Positions 9,158-19,817 of a stretch of DNA of 64,000 nucleotides are shown here, one piece after another. Every line of letters begins with the position of its first letter. Position 1 is the first letter of the stretch. A program made the position numbers and the translations under genes. Origin of the DNA: Andalucia godoyi (lineage: Eukaryota > Discoba > Jakobea > Jakobida > Andaluciidae); assembly GCA_009859145.1 (NCBI GenBank), contig VRVR01000016.1, positions 317,780 through 381,779 on the forward strand, read 5' to 3'. A model generated the notes under the pieces. The model searched no databases. It was not told the DNA's origin and saw nothing but the letters and a program-made list of their open reading frames with translations.

Positions 9158-12100
9158 CTACTGCATTGCGTTGTCCTTGGCCAGAGCAACGAGCTCGGGA
9201 TTTGCAAGAGGATCTACTCCTGGAGGAACGATGCGGTACTTTAGTTCGATTGGAACCGCTCCGTCCTTCTTGGTCACGACAATCTGGATTTCGTCAAAGA
9301 CGCTGATCTTTTGCTGCCCCATAGGCCAGTCCACAACCAGGCGCTGATCGGCTTCGTCGCTTCCAAAAAACGTCCACTTTGTTGGAATGTCTTCCAGGAA
9401 CAAGGTTCCTTCAAGGCCATAGTGCGTTTCCATTACCTTGATGAACTTTTCACCAAGACTGTGTACGACAGCAGTCGACACAATCGGCTTGTTCTGCACA
9501 AACAGAATCAGAAACAGCGCCCACGAAAGTTCCTCGCATCGGCGGGCCGCCATCTTCTTTTCATTGCAGTTCGCACAGATTTCATCCAGGTCGCCACCTG
9601 CGGGCAATGTAGCAGCAGTCAACCCATGTCGAGGACTGTTGATTGCGACGCTCAGCAAACGATGCACCACAATATCGGCAAATCGGCGAATCGGACTCGT
9701 AAAATGCGTGTAGTAGTCAACATTCAGCGCATAATGGTGAGAATCGTTCTGGGCGTCCCCAGTGTTCTTGTGGAGGCACATGTACTCGGCAACACACATC
9801 GTACGACTTGCAAGATATTCAACAACCGTCGCAACTTGTTTCGTTTGCTCTTTGCGGACTCGCTGCAACAACTGATGCATCGTACCAGACGGGATTTCCT
9901 CTACGCTCTCTCCGACAGTGCCGTCCGCAAACAGATACTGAGACAGATCATGTTCCTTCATGAACTTCACAAAGGACTCGAGTTTGTTCTCCGTCGGCGC
10001 CGGGTGCTTTCGGAGCAACGCACGCTCCGGATCAAAGGAAGCAAGCTTTCGCGCAACAACTTCGTTGGCGGCCAACATGTACTCTTCCACAAGCCAGTTT
10101 GCTTCCTTCGTGACGTAGAGACCAACGTCTGTGGGATGCTTCATCTCAGCGTCCAAGGAGAAGTACATCTTTGGACGGTTCAACGCCAAGGAGCCAGAAT
10201 CGAAACGGCGTTTGCGGCGGATGGAGGCCAAAATGTGCAGCAATAGAGAGTCTCGAACGACCTCTCGTTCAATCTCCGCAGTTGCCGGACGCCACTTCTG
10301 AGCCCACCCTTGAAAAGAATTCGCAACGTGATCGATGTTGGCGATTTGTGCACGGTATCCACCAACAGCCGGATCTTGCACAACATCGATGAATGCCTCG
10401 CGGTTCGGACCAATGGCATCTTGATGTGCCAGTCTTGCTTGCTCGACCATCTTTTGCACAGTTGCGTAGTCGCCTCTCCAACAAGTGCGAATTACACTTC
10501 GAGAGAAACGAATCGAGTCCGGGACTACTTCACATGTGTCGACATCCAATTTCCAGAATGCGCTGAATGCAAGGCGATCCACGTCCGGATTCAAGGAGCA
10601 CAGATTCTCGCTCAGCAGACGCGGTAACATGGGAATGACACGATCAACTAGATACACAGACGTCGCCCGAGCATTTGCAACGTTGTCGAGCGCAGAGTTT
10701 GGAGAAATGAAGAAGGAGACATCGGCAATATGCACTCCAATTTCTACCACTCGATCAGTCACCCACTCGACAGACAGCGCATCATCCAAGTCTCTCGCGG
10801 TTGTCGGATCGATGGAGAAGATGCGCTTGGCTCGCAAATCTTCGCGCTTGGCAAGCTCCTCTGGGGGAATGGTCCATGTATGGTCATACTCGGACAGTGT
10901 GTCGACGGCTTCCTTTGGAAAATCCCCCGCATCAATGTTGTTGGACTGCAGAATTGCTGCTGTTTCAGCCTCGACGGTACCCGCCTGCCCAAGACTGGAC
11001 TGAAATGCCGCCCAGGGATAGGGAACTGTCGCAGGCCATTTGTCAATCTGTACAAGATAAAGTTGCGAAGGAGACCAATTTTCCACAGGAAGCGGACCGT
11101 CGTCCTCACTCCTTTCTCGGGATTTACCCCCGTTCTTGCGATTCACGTCCTTTCCAGTAGCGTTGTTCCCTTCCGCTGAAGGACCAGCACCAGCACCAGC
11201 ACCAGCACCAGAGGATGCAGTGGAATCTGCGCTGGAAATCGAGGACGCGGACGGAAACATCGCCTTAACAGCTTGTTCTAGGATCTGCCGTCCTGCGCCA
11301 CGATGAGTGTAGACAAACGCTCGAGGGTATCGACTGTCCAATGGTTTGAAAAGCAATGTCGTTGTCCCTTGCAACGTGATCGTACCGGCAACGGAACGGA
11401 AAGGAGACTGCTGAACAATACCCACAACCTTTCCCAGCTTGCGGGCAGCTTTCTCCGTTTTTGCCGCTCCTCGAGCAGCAGCCTCAACAACATCCTCCTC
11501 ATCACTGTCGACGACGTCCGCAGTCGAGTACTCGACACTTGCGTCAACATCACCCATGGCTGATTCACTCGCTGCCTTTTGAGATCTCGAAAGCGCATGG
11601 TTCTTGTGGCGAAGTACGGCAGCACCTTCCAGAATGCGAACAGCAACCGTGTCTCCTTCCATTGCTCGATTTCGAGTTCGCTCGCCATCAATCATGACGT
11701 CGCGGTCCATGCCAGGGATCGTGACGTAAGCTTCATGGTAGTTCTTCTTGTTAATGCGAAGCTTTCCAACAAATAGAGTCTTAGCTGCAATCCCAGCAGC
11801 AAGGTCTGCTGGTTCCAAGTACTCTTCATAGCGCGCCTTTCTTTTGGCTCCCGACGCTGTTGAAGCGCCGGAATACCGCGATGTCCCAGTGACCGTCGTG
11901 GCAGCCTCTGCACCCTCGGTGTTCGACCGCGAAGACTTGTCGCGCCTGTTCTTCTTTTTCCCAGACCGATCACTGTGCGCAGCACTCGAAATTGATGGTT
12001 CTTCCGAGCCACTTGCTTCCGCTCTTCTTAGGTTAGGTTGATCACCCCTTTGCCGTTTTGACACCGAAACCGACGCCGACGCTGCCTCTGGACGGTCATG

Positions 12101-12820
12101 GCTACTGGAGGCCTCGGAGAACCTCGTGTTTCGAACATGGTCTCCGCGAGTCTGCAGTGGAAGCTTCGCAGAAAGATGCGATGGATCCGATACCACGGGA
12201 ACAGGAACAATCGTCGAAACATCGAAAACGGCCCTTCCGCGCACCGGAGCTTCTTGCACCGAACTCGATTCGGAGCGATTTCCGCCTTCTCGTCGGCCAC
12301 GCCGGCCGCGGTGACCACTGGCCGTCTGAGAGTCCTGGGCCGCCTCTGAAGCTTGCGACATTCGAGCAGATCGCGAAACAAGTCCAGTCACAGCATTCAC
12401 AGGAGCACCAGGAACACCAGGAGCACCAGGAACGCCTGGAACACTTGGAAGCGAGATTGCCGGTGCTGGAACCCACTGGCTTGCCCCACCACGGTCTGCA
12501 TTCCCCCGACCGCCTCTCCCGCCTCGAAAAGAGCGAGCAGCAGATGTAGACGTGGACGCGGAGTTCCTGGCGCTTGCTCGGGACTCAGAGCCGTCTTCCG
12601 TCGATTCCGAGACTCTGGGCCTTGAATGGCTGCCTCGATCTCTACCGCCGCCTCTGCCACGCCGAGGCTGAGCAGATGGGAAATTATCAGAGTGTTCAGA
12701 AACATGTTCGGTGGTGCTGGTGGCTGTGCTGGAGTCACGTTCGCTTTGGCGGTTTCGACCGCTCCGATGCGCCCCACGCCGTCCAGAGGCAATTTCCACC
12801 CTCGGATTCTGATCGCTCAT
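9158..12820 (-). CDS. DIS3L2: DIS3L2-like RNase II/RNB 3'-5' exoribonuclease
   Basis: 1220 aa from ATG. A disordered N-terminal ~330 residues is rich in Arg, Gly and Ser, with a collagen-like stretch (VPGVPGAPGVPGAPV) and RG repeats. A cold-shock region follows (KTLFVGKLRINKKNYHEAYV, RNRAMEGDTVAVRIL), then the RNB domain with the catalytic acidic cluster SIDPTTARDLDDALS near residues 668-682, and GVHIADVSFFISPNSALD and VDRVIPMLPRLLSENLCSLN. The C-terminal S1-like region is present. The spacing and the SVYLVDRVIPMLPRLL block match DIS3L2, the cytoplasmic nuclease that degrades oligouridylated RNA, and no PIN domain (as in DIS3) is seen. The acidic cluster is intact, so it should be active, unlike yeast Ssd1. 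A GTGCTG hexamer repeat (11181-11212) encodes Gly-Ala dipeptides. Confidence 0.88.
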   Translation of the reverse strand: MSDQNPRVEIASGRRGAHRSGRNRQSERDSSTATSTTEHVSEHSDNFPSAQPRRGRGGGRDRGSHSRPRVSESTEDGSESRASARNSASTSTSAARSFRGGRGGRGNADRGGASQWVPAPAISLPSVPGVPGAPGVPGAPVNAVTGLVSRSARMSQASEAAQDSQTASGHRGRRGRREGGNRSESSSVQEAPVRGRAVFDVSTIVPVPVVSDPSHLSAKLPLQTRGDHVRNTRFSEASSSHDRPEAASASVSVSKRQRGDQPNLRRAEASGSEEPSISSAAHSDRSGKKKNRRDKSSRSNTEGAEAATTVTGTSRYSGASTASGAKRKARYEEYLEPADLAAGIAAKTLFVGKLRINKKNYHEAYVTIPGMDRDVMIDGERTRNRAMEGDTVAVRILEGAAVLRHKNHALSRSQKAASESAMGDVDASVEYSTADVVDSDEEDVVEAAARGAAKTEKAARKLGKVVGIVQQSPFRSVAGTITLQGTTTLLFKPLDSRYPRAFVYTHRGAGRQILEQAVKAMFPSASSISSADSTASSGAGAGAGAGPSAEGNNATGKDVNRKNGGKSRERSEDDGPLPVENWSPSQLYLVQIDKWPATVPYPWAAFQSSLGQAGTVEAETAAILQSNNIDAGDFPKEAVDTLSEYDHTWTIPPEELAKREDLRAKRIFSIDPTTARDLDDALSVEWVTDRVVEIGVHIADVSFFISPNSALDNVANARATSVYLVDRVIPMLPRLLSENLCSLNPDVDRLAFSAFWKLDVDTCEVVPDSIRFSRSVIRTCWRGDYATVQKMVEQARLAHQDAIGPNREAFIDVVQDPAVGGYRAQIANIDHVANSFQGWAQKWRPATAEIEREVVRDSLLLHILASIRRKRRFDSGSLALNRPKMYFSLDAEMKHPTDVGLYVTKEANWLVEEYMLAANEVVARKLASFDPERALLRKHPAPTENKLESFVKFMKEHDLSQYLFADGTVGESVEEIPSGTMHQLLQRVRKEQTKQVATVVEYLASRTMCVAEYMCLHKNTGDAQNDSHHYALNVDYYTHFTSPIRRFADIVVHRLLSVAINSPRHGLTAATLPAGGDLDEICANCNEKKMAARRCEELSWALFLILFVQNKPIVSTAVVHSLGEKFIKVMETHYGLEGTLFLEDIPTKWTFFGSDEADQRLVVDWPMGQQKISVFDEIQIVVTKKDGAVPIELKYRIVPPGVDPLANPELVALAKDNAMQ

Positions 12821-13354
12821 ACCACAAAAAAAAACCTCTCTGGTTATTTATGTTAAAAACAATAATTAAGAAGCTTTAAAAATAACACGAAATCAAAACA
12901 AAACAAAACAAAACAAAACAAAACAAAACAAAACAAAAAAGATTATATGTATTAATAAAAAACCCCAAAAAAGATCCAAAAGGAACACGTTTCGAGTATT
13001 TTTGCCTCTTCTCAATTTTGGATTTATTTGTGCGCCAGAAGTACTCAAGTGAGGCATGGAAGTGATGCTTGATGCTAGGGTTTTTTTTCCTGCACTTGAT
13101 GATGATTCGGATTGCCGTCCAATGTACAAAGGGAAAAGAGGACGCTATTTGCCGCCTCGAGTATTTTCAAAAGCTGTTTTCATTTTTTAATTAATTATTT
13201 CACTAAAGTATTGTTTTTACATTTTTTAACTTTATTTTTAATATTTAAATCTTCCTCCCTCCTCCTTTTTTCTTTTCTTTTCCTATTGTACCCGTATCAT
13301 CGTGGACTTTCAGACTCACGCACGAACGCAAAAAACCGGGAAAAAAAGCAGAAA

Positions 13355-13385
<31 letters not shown>

Positions 13386-13394
13386 AAAGAGGGA
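12821..13394. other. Divergent intergenic region with (AAAAC)n and (GA)n
   Basis: Promoter region between the DIS3L2-like and ALIX-like genes. It holds an AAAAC pentamer repeat (12894-12940), AT-rich DNA around 13180-13250 and a GA tract (13355-13385) just before the ALIX-like ATG. Confidence 0.5.
12894..12940. repeat. (AAAAC)n microsatellite
   Basis: About nine units of AAAAC. The same pentamer recurs at 46391-46437, there just upstream of SppA. Confidence 0.9.
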
Positions 13395-16279
13395 ATGTTT
13401 ACTGTGTGTTCGATCCGGCAGCCTGAAAAGACGGATTTCGCAGCACCGATCTTAAAGTACTTGAAATCGTATTTTGGACCACAGGTAGAACAGAATTTTA
13501 CGACATGTTTCAACAAGATGTCGGCACAGAGAATCAGCTTGGCTTCGCTTTCTCGGACAGCCCAGTTCGCAGTATCCTCGTCACCGTACGTCCTCTCTAC
13601 CTTCTCTTCCTCTCTCTTCCCTCTTCCTTACGTAAGTATGGATGATTCTTACAACCGCTGGATATCTATTTCTTCTTCTTCTTTCTTCCTTTCCTGTCTG
13701 TGGGTGTGGCGTGTAGAGGAGCTATATTCCCGTATGAATCACAGCTGCTGAGTTGCGTAGTGTCGTATTTGGGGTTCTTGTACTGTGTGAAGCCGCACTT
13801 TCCAATCACGTCTACTTCGAGTCTGCTGAAGGTGAAGTATGCGTGGAAGGAAGCGCTGCCGGATGCGGGCAAAGCGCGTGTCTTTACTGTGAATGATATT
13901 TCGTATGAGATTGCGTGTGTCGTGTCGGTCCTGGCAGCCGCGCTCTCGAACTATGCTGCGATGGAGTGTGCGGACACATGCAAGCTGATCCCGGTGTCTG
14001 TGGAAGAGTCCGATCTTGGGAAACTGTCAAGCGACAGCTCGAGCATTGCAGACATCAATGCAGTGCTGGTTCGCGGTTCGCGGTCGTTTCAGCTGGCAGC
14101 GGGACTCTATGAGTATCTTGAAAAATCGGTTGTGCCAAACATCCCGCTGACAGATGCAAGCGGAAACAGAAACAAGCTTCCTCCAGACTTTTCAAGAGAG
14201 GGGCTGCGAGTTCTGCGGCTTACGATGCTGGGCCATGCGCAGCTGTGTGCAGCGCTCAAGGCGTATGCAACGACCATTCCCGCGGCTGCTGCAGACAAGT
14301 CCATCAAGCCGATGAAAAAGGCCACGATCGCACGGCTCTTTCTCGGCGCAGCGCAGATATACAATGAAGCGTGGGCGCAGTCTCGCGTTCCGTTTCTGAG
14401 CGGGTTGCTGCTGCCAATTAGTGCTCCTGCGCTCGCGGCGTCCGCACGATATGCAATGGTTCGCGGACTTCTGACGCTTGCGATTGACCCGACCGTTGTT
14501 GATATTTTGCACCATGGAAGAAAGGTGACGTTGCTTGCGTCTGCAAGAGACAGGATAGCGGAGGCAAGCGCGTGTTTCCGCGAAGCCGCTTCCTCTTGCT
14601 CGCTTCTTCCTCAAATCGCAGCACTCAGGACGCACGTCGACAGCTTGTATGCCAGGGTCGACGTTGCGTCCAAACAGGCAGTTTCCGACAATGAAAAGGT
14701 GTATCATGACAAGGTCGTTTCCGAGGCCGAGGTGATTTCTCCTTTTGAAGCCTCTGTGTTGGTGAATGCTGTTTCCGTGCAAGATCCCCTCACAGGAGAT
14801 GGCTCAGTCTCCCCAAGTGCTGGTAGTGGAAACGGACTCGCAGGAGTCCTCGTCGCGATTGTTGCGCTGCAGAACGGAGATCCGTTCGCGGGACTTGTTC
14901 CTTCGGACGTCCAAAAGGCTGCGGCAGGCCTTGCGCAGTGGATTGACGATGGCATGCGCAAAACAGCCCAGTATGTGTCGGATCGCCAGGCCACTACACA
15001 GATGGCGCTTGCGCCGCTTCCTTTGGCACTGCCGGCGGCGGCTGGTGCTGCTGGTGCTGCAGGCACTTCCAAGCCAGGCAAGCGGCGGGCCGTGGATATA
15101 CTCTTTGAGCAGGTGTCTGTGGTTTCCATGGACCTTGGCGACCCTTCTCGTTTGTCTGAACTGCGTGCTATGGCGATCGACATGAGGACTGACATAGCCA
15201 CCTCGCTGGACGCTGTTCGCGATACGCTGAACGCCGAAGAGGAGCAAGACACCGTGTTGCGAACAAGGTACGGACGACTGTGGAATCGCACGGCCTCCAA
15301 GGACGCCGCGGTGGACATTTGGAAGCGTGTCAAGGATCTCAAGGAACGCATGTGGCAAGCAGAAGCGTCGGACAAGAAGGTTGGTGACGAAGTACTATCT
15401 GTGCTTGGACCGGTTTCTGCGTCTCCGCGTGGAACTTCGAAAATTGCTCCTGCGCAATGGATCACGGCTGCTTCGAACCTTTCCGACTTTGAGGAGCTGT
15501 TCAAGACCGCCGTTCTTGGTGGGGCTGGAGCGGGCGCTGGGCCAGCATCGATGGCCGGCGTTGATTCGACGTTTACCGAAGACGAGTCGAGTGCGTTTGC
15601 AAAGATTGCGGCGCCGTTCCTGGAGGCGCTGGAAAGGGTTCTGACGGAACGTAGCGCCTTGTCCAACCAGCTGGCAGAATACCGGGATGCAGCAGTCACT
15701 TCGGTGCTGCACACACTCATTCCACTCCACGGCCAAGGGCAGAAGCTTCAGGGAGCAGTCAACGAATACTTTACGAATAATGTGACTCCTGTACTGAAGT
15801 CGGTTCAAGAATCGCTGGCTGCGGAAGACAAGATTGTCGCAGATCTGAAGGCGAAGTACACGGAGTTTTCACGTTCCCCGACTGTGGCGCGAGTTGAAGC
15901 AGTGTCACACGAGGTTACAAATGCGGTTGCAGCGTATACCGCGGCTGTGCGCCATGTCCAAGAGGGCATTGAGTTCTACACAAGTGTCCAGGACGCTGCA
16001 CGCTACACCAGGCGCCAAGCTGATGACTTTGTGGCCGCTCGTTCCGTTGAGAAGGAACAGTTTGAGGCTGCATTTGCCAATCATCCACAGGGTCCCGGGC
16101 AACCGATGACGGGCGCTCTTGTACCACCTCCAGCTCCTGCCTATGCGCAGCCGATGTATGCGCAGCCCGTGAATCCGTATTCTGCACCTTCGCAGCCCCT
16201 TGCGTATAGTGGAGCAGCTTATGGCTCCCCCTACGCATACCAGCTTCCACCACAGCCCGCAGTTCCCCGTCGCCCGTGA
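13395..16279 (+). CDS. ALIX/Bro1-family ESCRT-associated protein
   Basis: Exons 13395-13585 and 13717-16279 give 917 aa. Exon 1 starts at ATG (MFTVCSIRQPEKTDF) and supplies the start of the BRO1 domain. The join gives SSSPGAIFPYESQLL, running into KYAWKEALPD and SYEIACVVSVLAAALS, typical of BRO1 helices that bind Snf7/CHMP4. The middle is helical, as expected for the ALIX V domain. The last ~60 residues are Pro/Tyr/Ala-rich with repeated YAQP. ALIX/Bro1 proteins act in endosomal sorting, membrane repair and abscission. ALIX, Bro1 and Rim20 are hard to separate by eye; the length and Pro-rich tail fit ALIX. A penta-EF-hand-like gene, the family of the ALIX partner ALG-2, lies at 38.2 kb. Confidence 0.85.
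13586..13716 (+). other. Phase-2 intron of the ALIX-like gene
   Basis: Donor GTACGT, acceptor GTGTAG, 131 nt. Splicing joins the two BRO1 halves in frame. Confidence 0.8.
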
Positions 16280-16645
16280 TGATCCATCTTCGTTGCTACT
16301 TCACTGCTTCTTTTTTTTCCTCCCATCCTTCTTCTTCTCTTCCTCCTTTTCTAACGGGGCGGGCTCTTTTTTGAACGTCGTAAACGCACATGGCTTTTCT
16401 TACCAGGGTTTCTTTGTTGACAGGTCAGACGTGTCTCTTGTGCAAATGCATGCGGATTCGTGGGGAGGATGAAATACGCCACACAACCTCGCGAGTGCTT
16501 CAAGTGTTCTGCAACTTCACTTGAACTGCGGAAAGAATACAATTACAGGAAAGCGACCAGGAAACGATGCGCTGTTCTTTTGAATGCAGTCCACAGCATG
16601 CGTCTCTCTGCTTTCGTGTGTCTTCTGAAGTTTAATCCTGCTCAT

Positions 16646-16691
<46 letters not shown>

Positions 16692-16723
16692 ACCTCGAGA
16701 AGAAGAATAGTACAGTTCGAGGC
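16280..16723. other. Intergenic region with (AC)20
   Basis: Pyrimidine-rich 3' region of the ALIX-like gene, then a 40-bp AC repeat (16649-16688) about 35 bp before the next ATG. The repeat lies in an open frame that extends 5' of the next gene but is better read as 5' UTR. Confidence 0.5.
16649..16688. repeat. (AC)20 microsatellite
   Basis: Uninterrupted AC dinucleotides in the presumed 5' UTR of the gene at 16724. Confidence 0.92.
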
Positions 16724-17437
16724 ATGCTACCAGCACTGAAACTACTGCGCGTCATCGAATCAAGACCGATTCTTCCCAATCGGTTCTTTGCGACGACCGC
16801 CTCGAGCACGTCAGTGCCCAACTCTGGAGGAGGGGGAGGACCGGCCTTTGAGCCTCTTGACCTCAGCGGCAACACTAATGGTCCAGCAAAGGGTTATTCA
16901 ACCACGCGAGGATTCAAAAAGTTCGAGCCAGCCTCGGACATGCCGACAGGAACGGCAAGCACGGGCGGGCAGCACTCTTCAGACGAGTATTTGAAGAGGC
17001 GATACACGCCTGCATCGACAGATGCCGGGAAGGATGCGTTTGATGAGCCCGGTTCCGTCGAAGAAGCATGGAATAATGCGAAGCATGGAATGAGTCAGCG
17101 CGAGAAAGGAAACTACGTGTACGACAATCCTTATCAGGACACTGCATCACTGGCCAGTGCGAATCGCGAGAAGGGTGGAACGCAGAGCCAGGACTTTGCG
17201 GATCGTGGCATCCAAGAAGCCGAGGACTACCGCGATGGCCCGACGGACCCGAGTCTCAATCCAGCCGCAAAGTACGCACAGACGCACGATCGCGTGAAGG
17301 CGCAGCAGTCCATTTCGAAGGGAGAAGAGAGTTTCTACAAGGCAGAAGACTTCCCTCCTATTCCCAAGCACTCTGCAAGCTATGACCATCGATCGCTGTG
17401 GGACAAGATCAAGGACGCCGTTCGTCCTTCTGCCTAA
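16724..17437 (+). CDS. Hypothetical protein with probable mitochondrial presequence
   Basis: 237 aa. The N-terminus (MLPALKLLRVIESRPILPNR) is rich in Arg, Leu and Ser with no acidic run, followed by FFATTAS, as in a cleavable mitochondrial targeting peptide. This decides the start against the longer frame that would translate the AC repeat. The mature part is hydrophilic and Gly/Asp/Gln-rich, probably disordered (NREKGGTQSQDFADRG, DDPSLNPAAKY-like stretches), and ends KIKDAVRPSA. No family recognised; parts are reminiscent of stress-related hydrophilic proteins, but I make no functional claim. Confidence 0.65.
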   Translation: MLPALKLLRVIESRPILPNRFFATTASSTSVPNSGGGGGPAFEPLDLSGNTNGPAKGYSTTRGFKKFEPASDMPTGTASTGGQHSSDEYLKRRYTPASTDAGKDAFDEPGSVEEAWNNAKHGMSQREKGNYVYDNPYQDTASLASANREKGGTQSQDFADRGIQEAEDYRDGPTDPSLNPAAKYAQTHDRVKAQQSISKGEESFYKAEDFPPIPKHSASYDHRSLWDKIKDAVRPSA

Positions 17438-17476
17438 TTTAAAAAGCCCGTGCTGCAAATAACGAAAGACACGCTC

Positions 17477-17520
17477 CTCCCCCCCCCCCCCAAAAAAAAA
17501 AAAGAAAAAAAGAAAAAAGA
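17477..17520. repeat. C13 run followed by A-rich tract
   Basis: A poly-C run directly followed by AAAAAAG repeats, just 3' of the gene ending at 17437. Such runs are prone to assembly length errors. Confidence 0.85.
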
Positions 17521-17592
17521 GTAGCTTGCTGTTAATCTTTTTTAATTACAGTGATAATACAAGAAGAGCACAGTGTGCCGAAGTTTAGCTAA

Positions 17593-17907
17593 CTACGAGT
17601 TTTCCTTTTCCGCAGCAACAGCAGCGCGGACAACAGCAACAGGCAATGGCGATTGCATCTTCAACGCAGCGCTGTTAATGCTAGTCGTGGTGTTGTTGGC
17701 GGCAACTGGAGTGTTTGTGTCTCTCGGCTTGAGCACTCTGCTCTGCTTTGAAGTAGGGGAAGCGAACTGCAGGACACTTGGCTTAATCGAGCCTTGTGGC
17801 TCACTGTTCAATTTAAAGTACTTTCGTGCCTTCAGTCGCATTGAAACGGGCGACGGTGCATCCGTAGGTGACGCAAACTTTGCATGATTTCTCTGCTGAC
17901 TTGCCAT
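17593..17907 (-). CDS. Small basic Ser/Thr-Pro-rich protein
   Basis: 104 aa, beginning MASQQRNHAKFASPTDAPSP and ending VAAEKENS. Several Ser/Thr-Pro sites (SPTD, PSPVS, ASPTS, MQSPL) and many Lys/Arg suggest a disordered phosphoprotein. It sits between two plus-strand genes, with its ATG at 17907. No homologue recognised. An exon of a larger gene or a chance frame remains possible, but the composition is protein-like and the stop is followed by AT-rich sequence. Confidence 0.5.
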   Translation of the reverse strand: MASQQRNHAKFASPTDAPSPVSMRLKARKYFKLNSEPQGSIKPSVLQFASPTSKQSRVLKPRDTNTPVAANNTTTSINSAALKMQSPLPVAVVRAAVAAEKENS

Positions 17908-18328
17908 GTTGTCCTCTTCGTCCTTTCGAAATGGGAATATCCTAAGAAAAGCAACTCACACGCTTACTCTCGCACACACACTCTCTCTCACACACACACA
18001 CACTCTCTCGCACACACACTCTCTCTTGGTGCTATTGCTCGAAATAATGATCGTGACGACTTCCACATGTGAATAAGGAGAACGTCGGGGATTTTCTTAA
18101 CGGCTCTCCGGCGATGTTTGCAGGATACGCAATGCACGGTAAGATCCCAACCGTCCGGGTTTTACCCCTCTCTCTCTCTCTCTCTCTCAGAAAACGAAAA
18201 AGGCTTTGTTGGGTTTTTTTTCATCAGCGTGATGGATTCACTTTCCCTTGCTTTTCCATTTTTCAAAAGATACTTTTAATATTTTTTTTCCCTTTTAGGA
18301 AAACAGAGATCAGAAGAAGACGACGACG
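17908..18328. other. Divergent promoter region with NME5 5' UTR intron
   Basis: CT/CA repeat-rich DNA (about 17970-18025 and 18163-18189). Contains a probable UTR intron of the NME5 gene at 18139-18298. Confidence 0.45.
18139..18298 (+). other. Probable 5' UTR intron of NME5 gene
   Basis: Donor GTAAGA and acceptor CCCTTTTAG, 160 nt, the same acceptor style as the other introns here. The upstream ATGs (18115, 18132) are not in frame with NME5 after splicing, so it is read as a UTR intron. Confidence 0.5.
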
Positions 18329-18901
18329 ATGATTGAGATCGACACTTCTGTGCAGTTGGAGTACACGCTTGGGATATTCAAGCCGGATGTGCAGGACCGT
18401 GTTGGGGAGTTGATGCAAGCGACGACGGATGCAGGGTTTCGGATTTTGGCATCAAGCACACTGAAGATGAGTGAGCATCAAGCGGCGCAGTTCTACCGTG
18501 AGCACTACGGCAAGCCGTTCTACGACGGGTTGATTGCATTTATGACCTCGGGGCCGTCGACAGTGGTGGCGCTGTCGAAGCCTCAGGCGGTTTCCGAATG
18601 GCGGACATTCCTTACGACGGTGCTCAGACCGAAGTTCGGGACGAATGCGACACAGAATGCAGTGCATGGGTCTGACTCCGCCGCAGCAGCCAAGCGCGAA
18701 ATCAACTTTTTCTTCCCGAATCTCGTCGTGCCCGCGTTCCCGGGCGAAGCGCCTTTGGAAAAGTATGTACAGCAGGCTGTCGGCCCAGTCCTGACGAAGG
18801 CACTTGCAGAGCTGGCGCGTGTCCAACCGGCAGATCCCTGCAGATGGCTCGGGACTTGGCTCCTGGAAAACAATCCAAACAAACCAAAACAAGAACCCTG
18901 A
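18329..18901 (+). CDS. NME5: NME5 (radial-spoke nucleoside diphosphate kinase homologue)
   Basis: 190 aa. The NDK domain (LEYTLGIFKPDVQDR, FYREHYGKPFYDGLIAFMTS, NAVHGSDSAAAAKREINFFF) is followed by a C-terminal DPY-30-like dimerisation motif (YVQQAVGPVLTKALAELARV) and PADPCRWLGTWLLENNPNKP, the last almost identical in form to the NME5 tail. NME5/RSP23 is an axonemal radial-spoke component. The NDK active-site region reads NAVHGSDS, so the histidine is kept, but NME5 proteins often have little kinase activity. This gene is direct evidence that the organism builds motile flagella. Confidence 0.92.
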   Translation: MIEIDTSVQLEYTLGIFKPDVQDRVGELMQATTDAGFRILASSTLKMSEHQAAQFYREHYGKPFYDGLIAFMTSGPSTVVALSKPQAVSEWRTFLTTVLRPKFGTNATQNAVHGSDSAAAAKREINFFFPNLVVPAFPGEAPLEKYVQQAVGPVLTKALAELARVQPADPCRWLGTWLLENNPNKPKQEP

Positions 18902-19067
18902 ACACAATAGTGTTAAAAAAATAAATAAATAATTAAAGACATTGAAAGTGCATTCTTCGTTTTCCCTTTCGTTTCTTTGTCCTTTCATTATTCGTAAACG
19001 TAACATACTGCAAACGGCAGACGGCAGGGAAAAAGAAAAAGAAAAAAACGGCAGAGAGACTAGGATT

Positions 19068-19409
19068 TTATTCCGGATGGTCGAGAACGATGATTTTGCG
19101 GCCTCGTAACATCACTGTGTGAGTCTTTGCAACCCGCGGCGGAATAGGGAACACTTGCTCAAGATCATCGTCTCGGAATCGCACGGACTTGTTGTTTCCC
19201 GGTGACGATGACGATGCGCTGCTCTTCTCCTTCTTCGCCTCCTCTTTTTTCGCAGCTACTCGTTTCTTCGCCACTTTTTGTACTTTTGCACGCGATCTCT
19301 CTTCTTCTTCCACTTCCACTTCCTCTTCCTGATGTTGTGGTTGCTCTAGTTCGACCTCTGCGGGACGTTTTCTGGTGCTGCTCTTCTTTTGATCAGCTGT
19401 CTTTCTCTT

Positions 19410-19442
<33 letters not shown>

Positions 19443-19817
19443 TGACGATGATGATGAAGACGAAGACGAAGAGGACTTCTTCGACGCGATTTTCACTTGT
19501 TTTTCGTATTCTGTCCTCGGGAGAACGGGAATTCGGACGACAAGCATAGCCTTTGCCTCGTCAAACTGGGCCTCCAGATCCTTGCAGGCGTCTAATCGGA
19601 CGACGAACTGCTCTGGAAGCGATTTTGACCAGAAGTACGGCCGGCGACTGAAGTCCTTGGAGTGCACCGTGACGGACGTCAGCGTTGGGTCGACCTTGAT
19701 CATGTGCGCAGGGACATTCGGGAGATGAGCCTTGACAAGCGCATGCGTCTCGGACTTGTTGATCTTGAAAAATACGCTCGGTGTAATGATGTGCTCCGAC
19801 ACCGATGGCTGAGTCAT
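19068..19817 (-). CDS. CS/HSP20-like domain protein with acidic-basic low-complexity tail
   Basis: 249 aa from MTQPSVSEHIITPSVFF; an upstream in-frame region is hydrophobic then Arg-rich and is treated as UTR. Residues about 10-100 form beta-rich sequence (VFFKINKSETHALVKAHLPN, VTVHSKDFSRRPYFWSKSLP, AMLVVRIPVLP) with the PEQFVVRLDACKDLEAQFDE strand order of alpha-crystallin/p23-like folds. The rest is a poly-Ser, Ala and Lys/Glu-rich segment with nuclear-localisation-like clusters and a C-terminal VARTHTVML-type basic strand. Probably a co-chaperone or PIH1/CS-like protein; exact family not recognised. Confidence 0.6.

Noticed and set aside
14704-15720. 338-codon minus-strand frame
   Set aside because: Antisense to the ALIX-like gene; Ser/Ala/Thr-rich reflection of a GC-skewed CDS.
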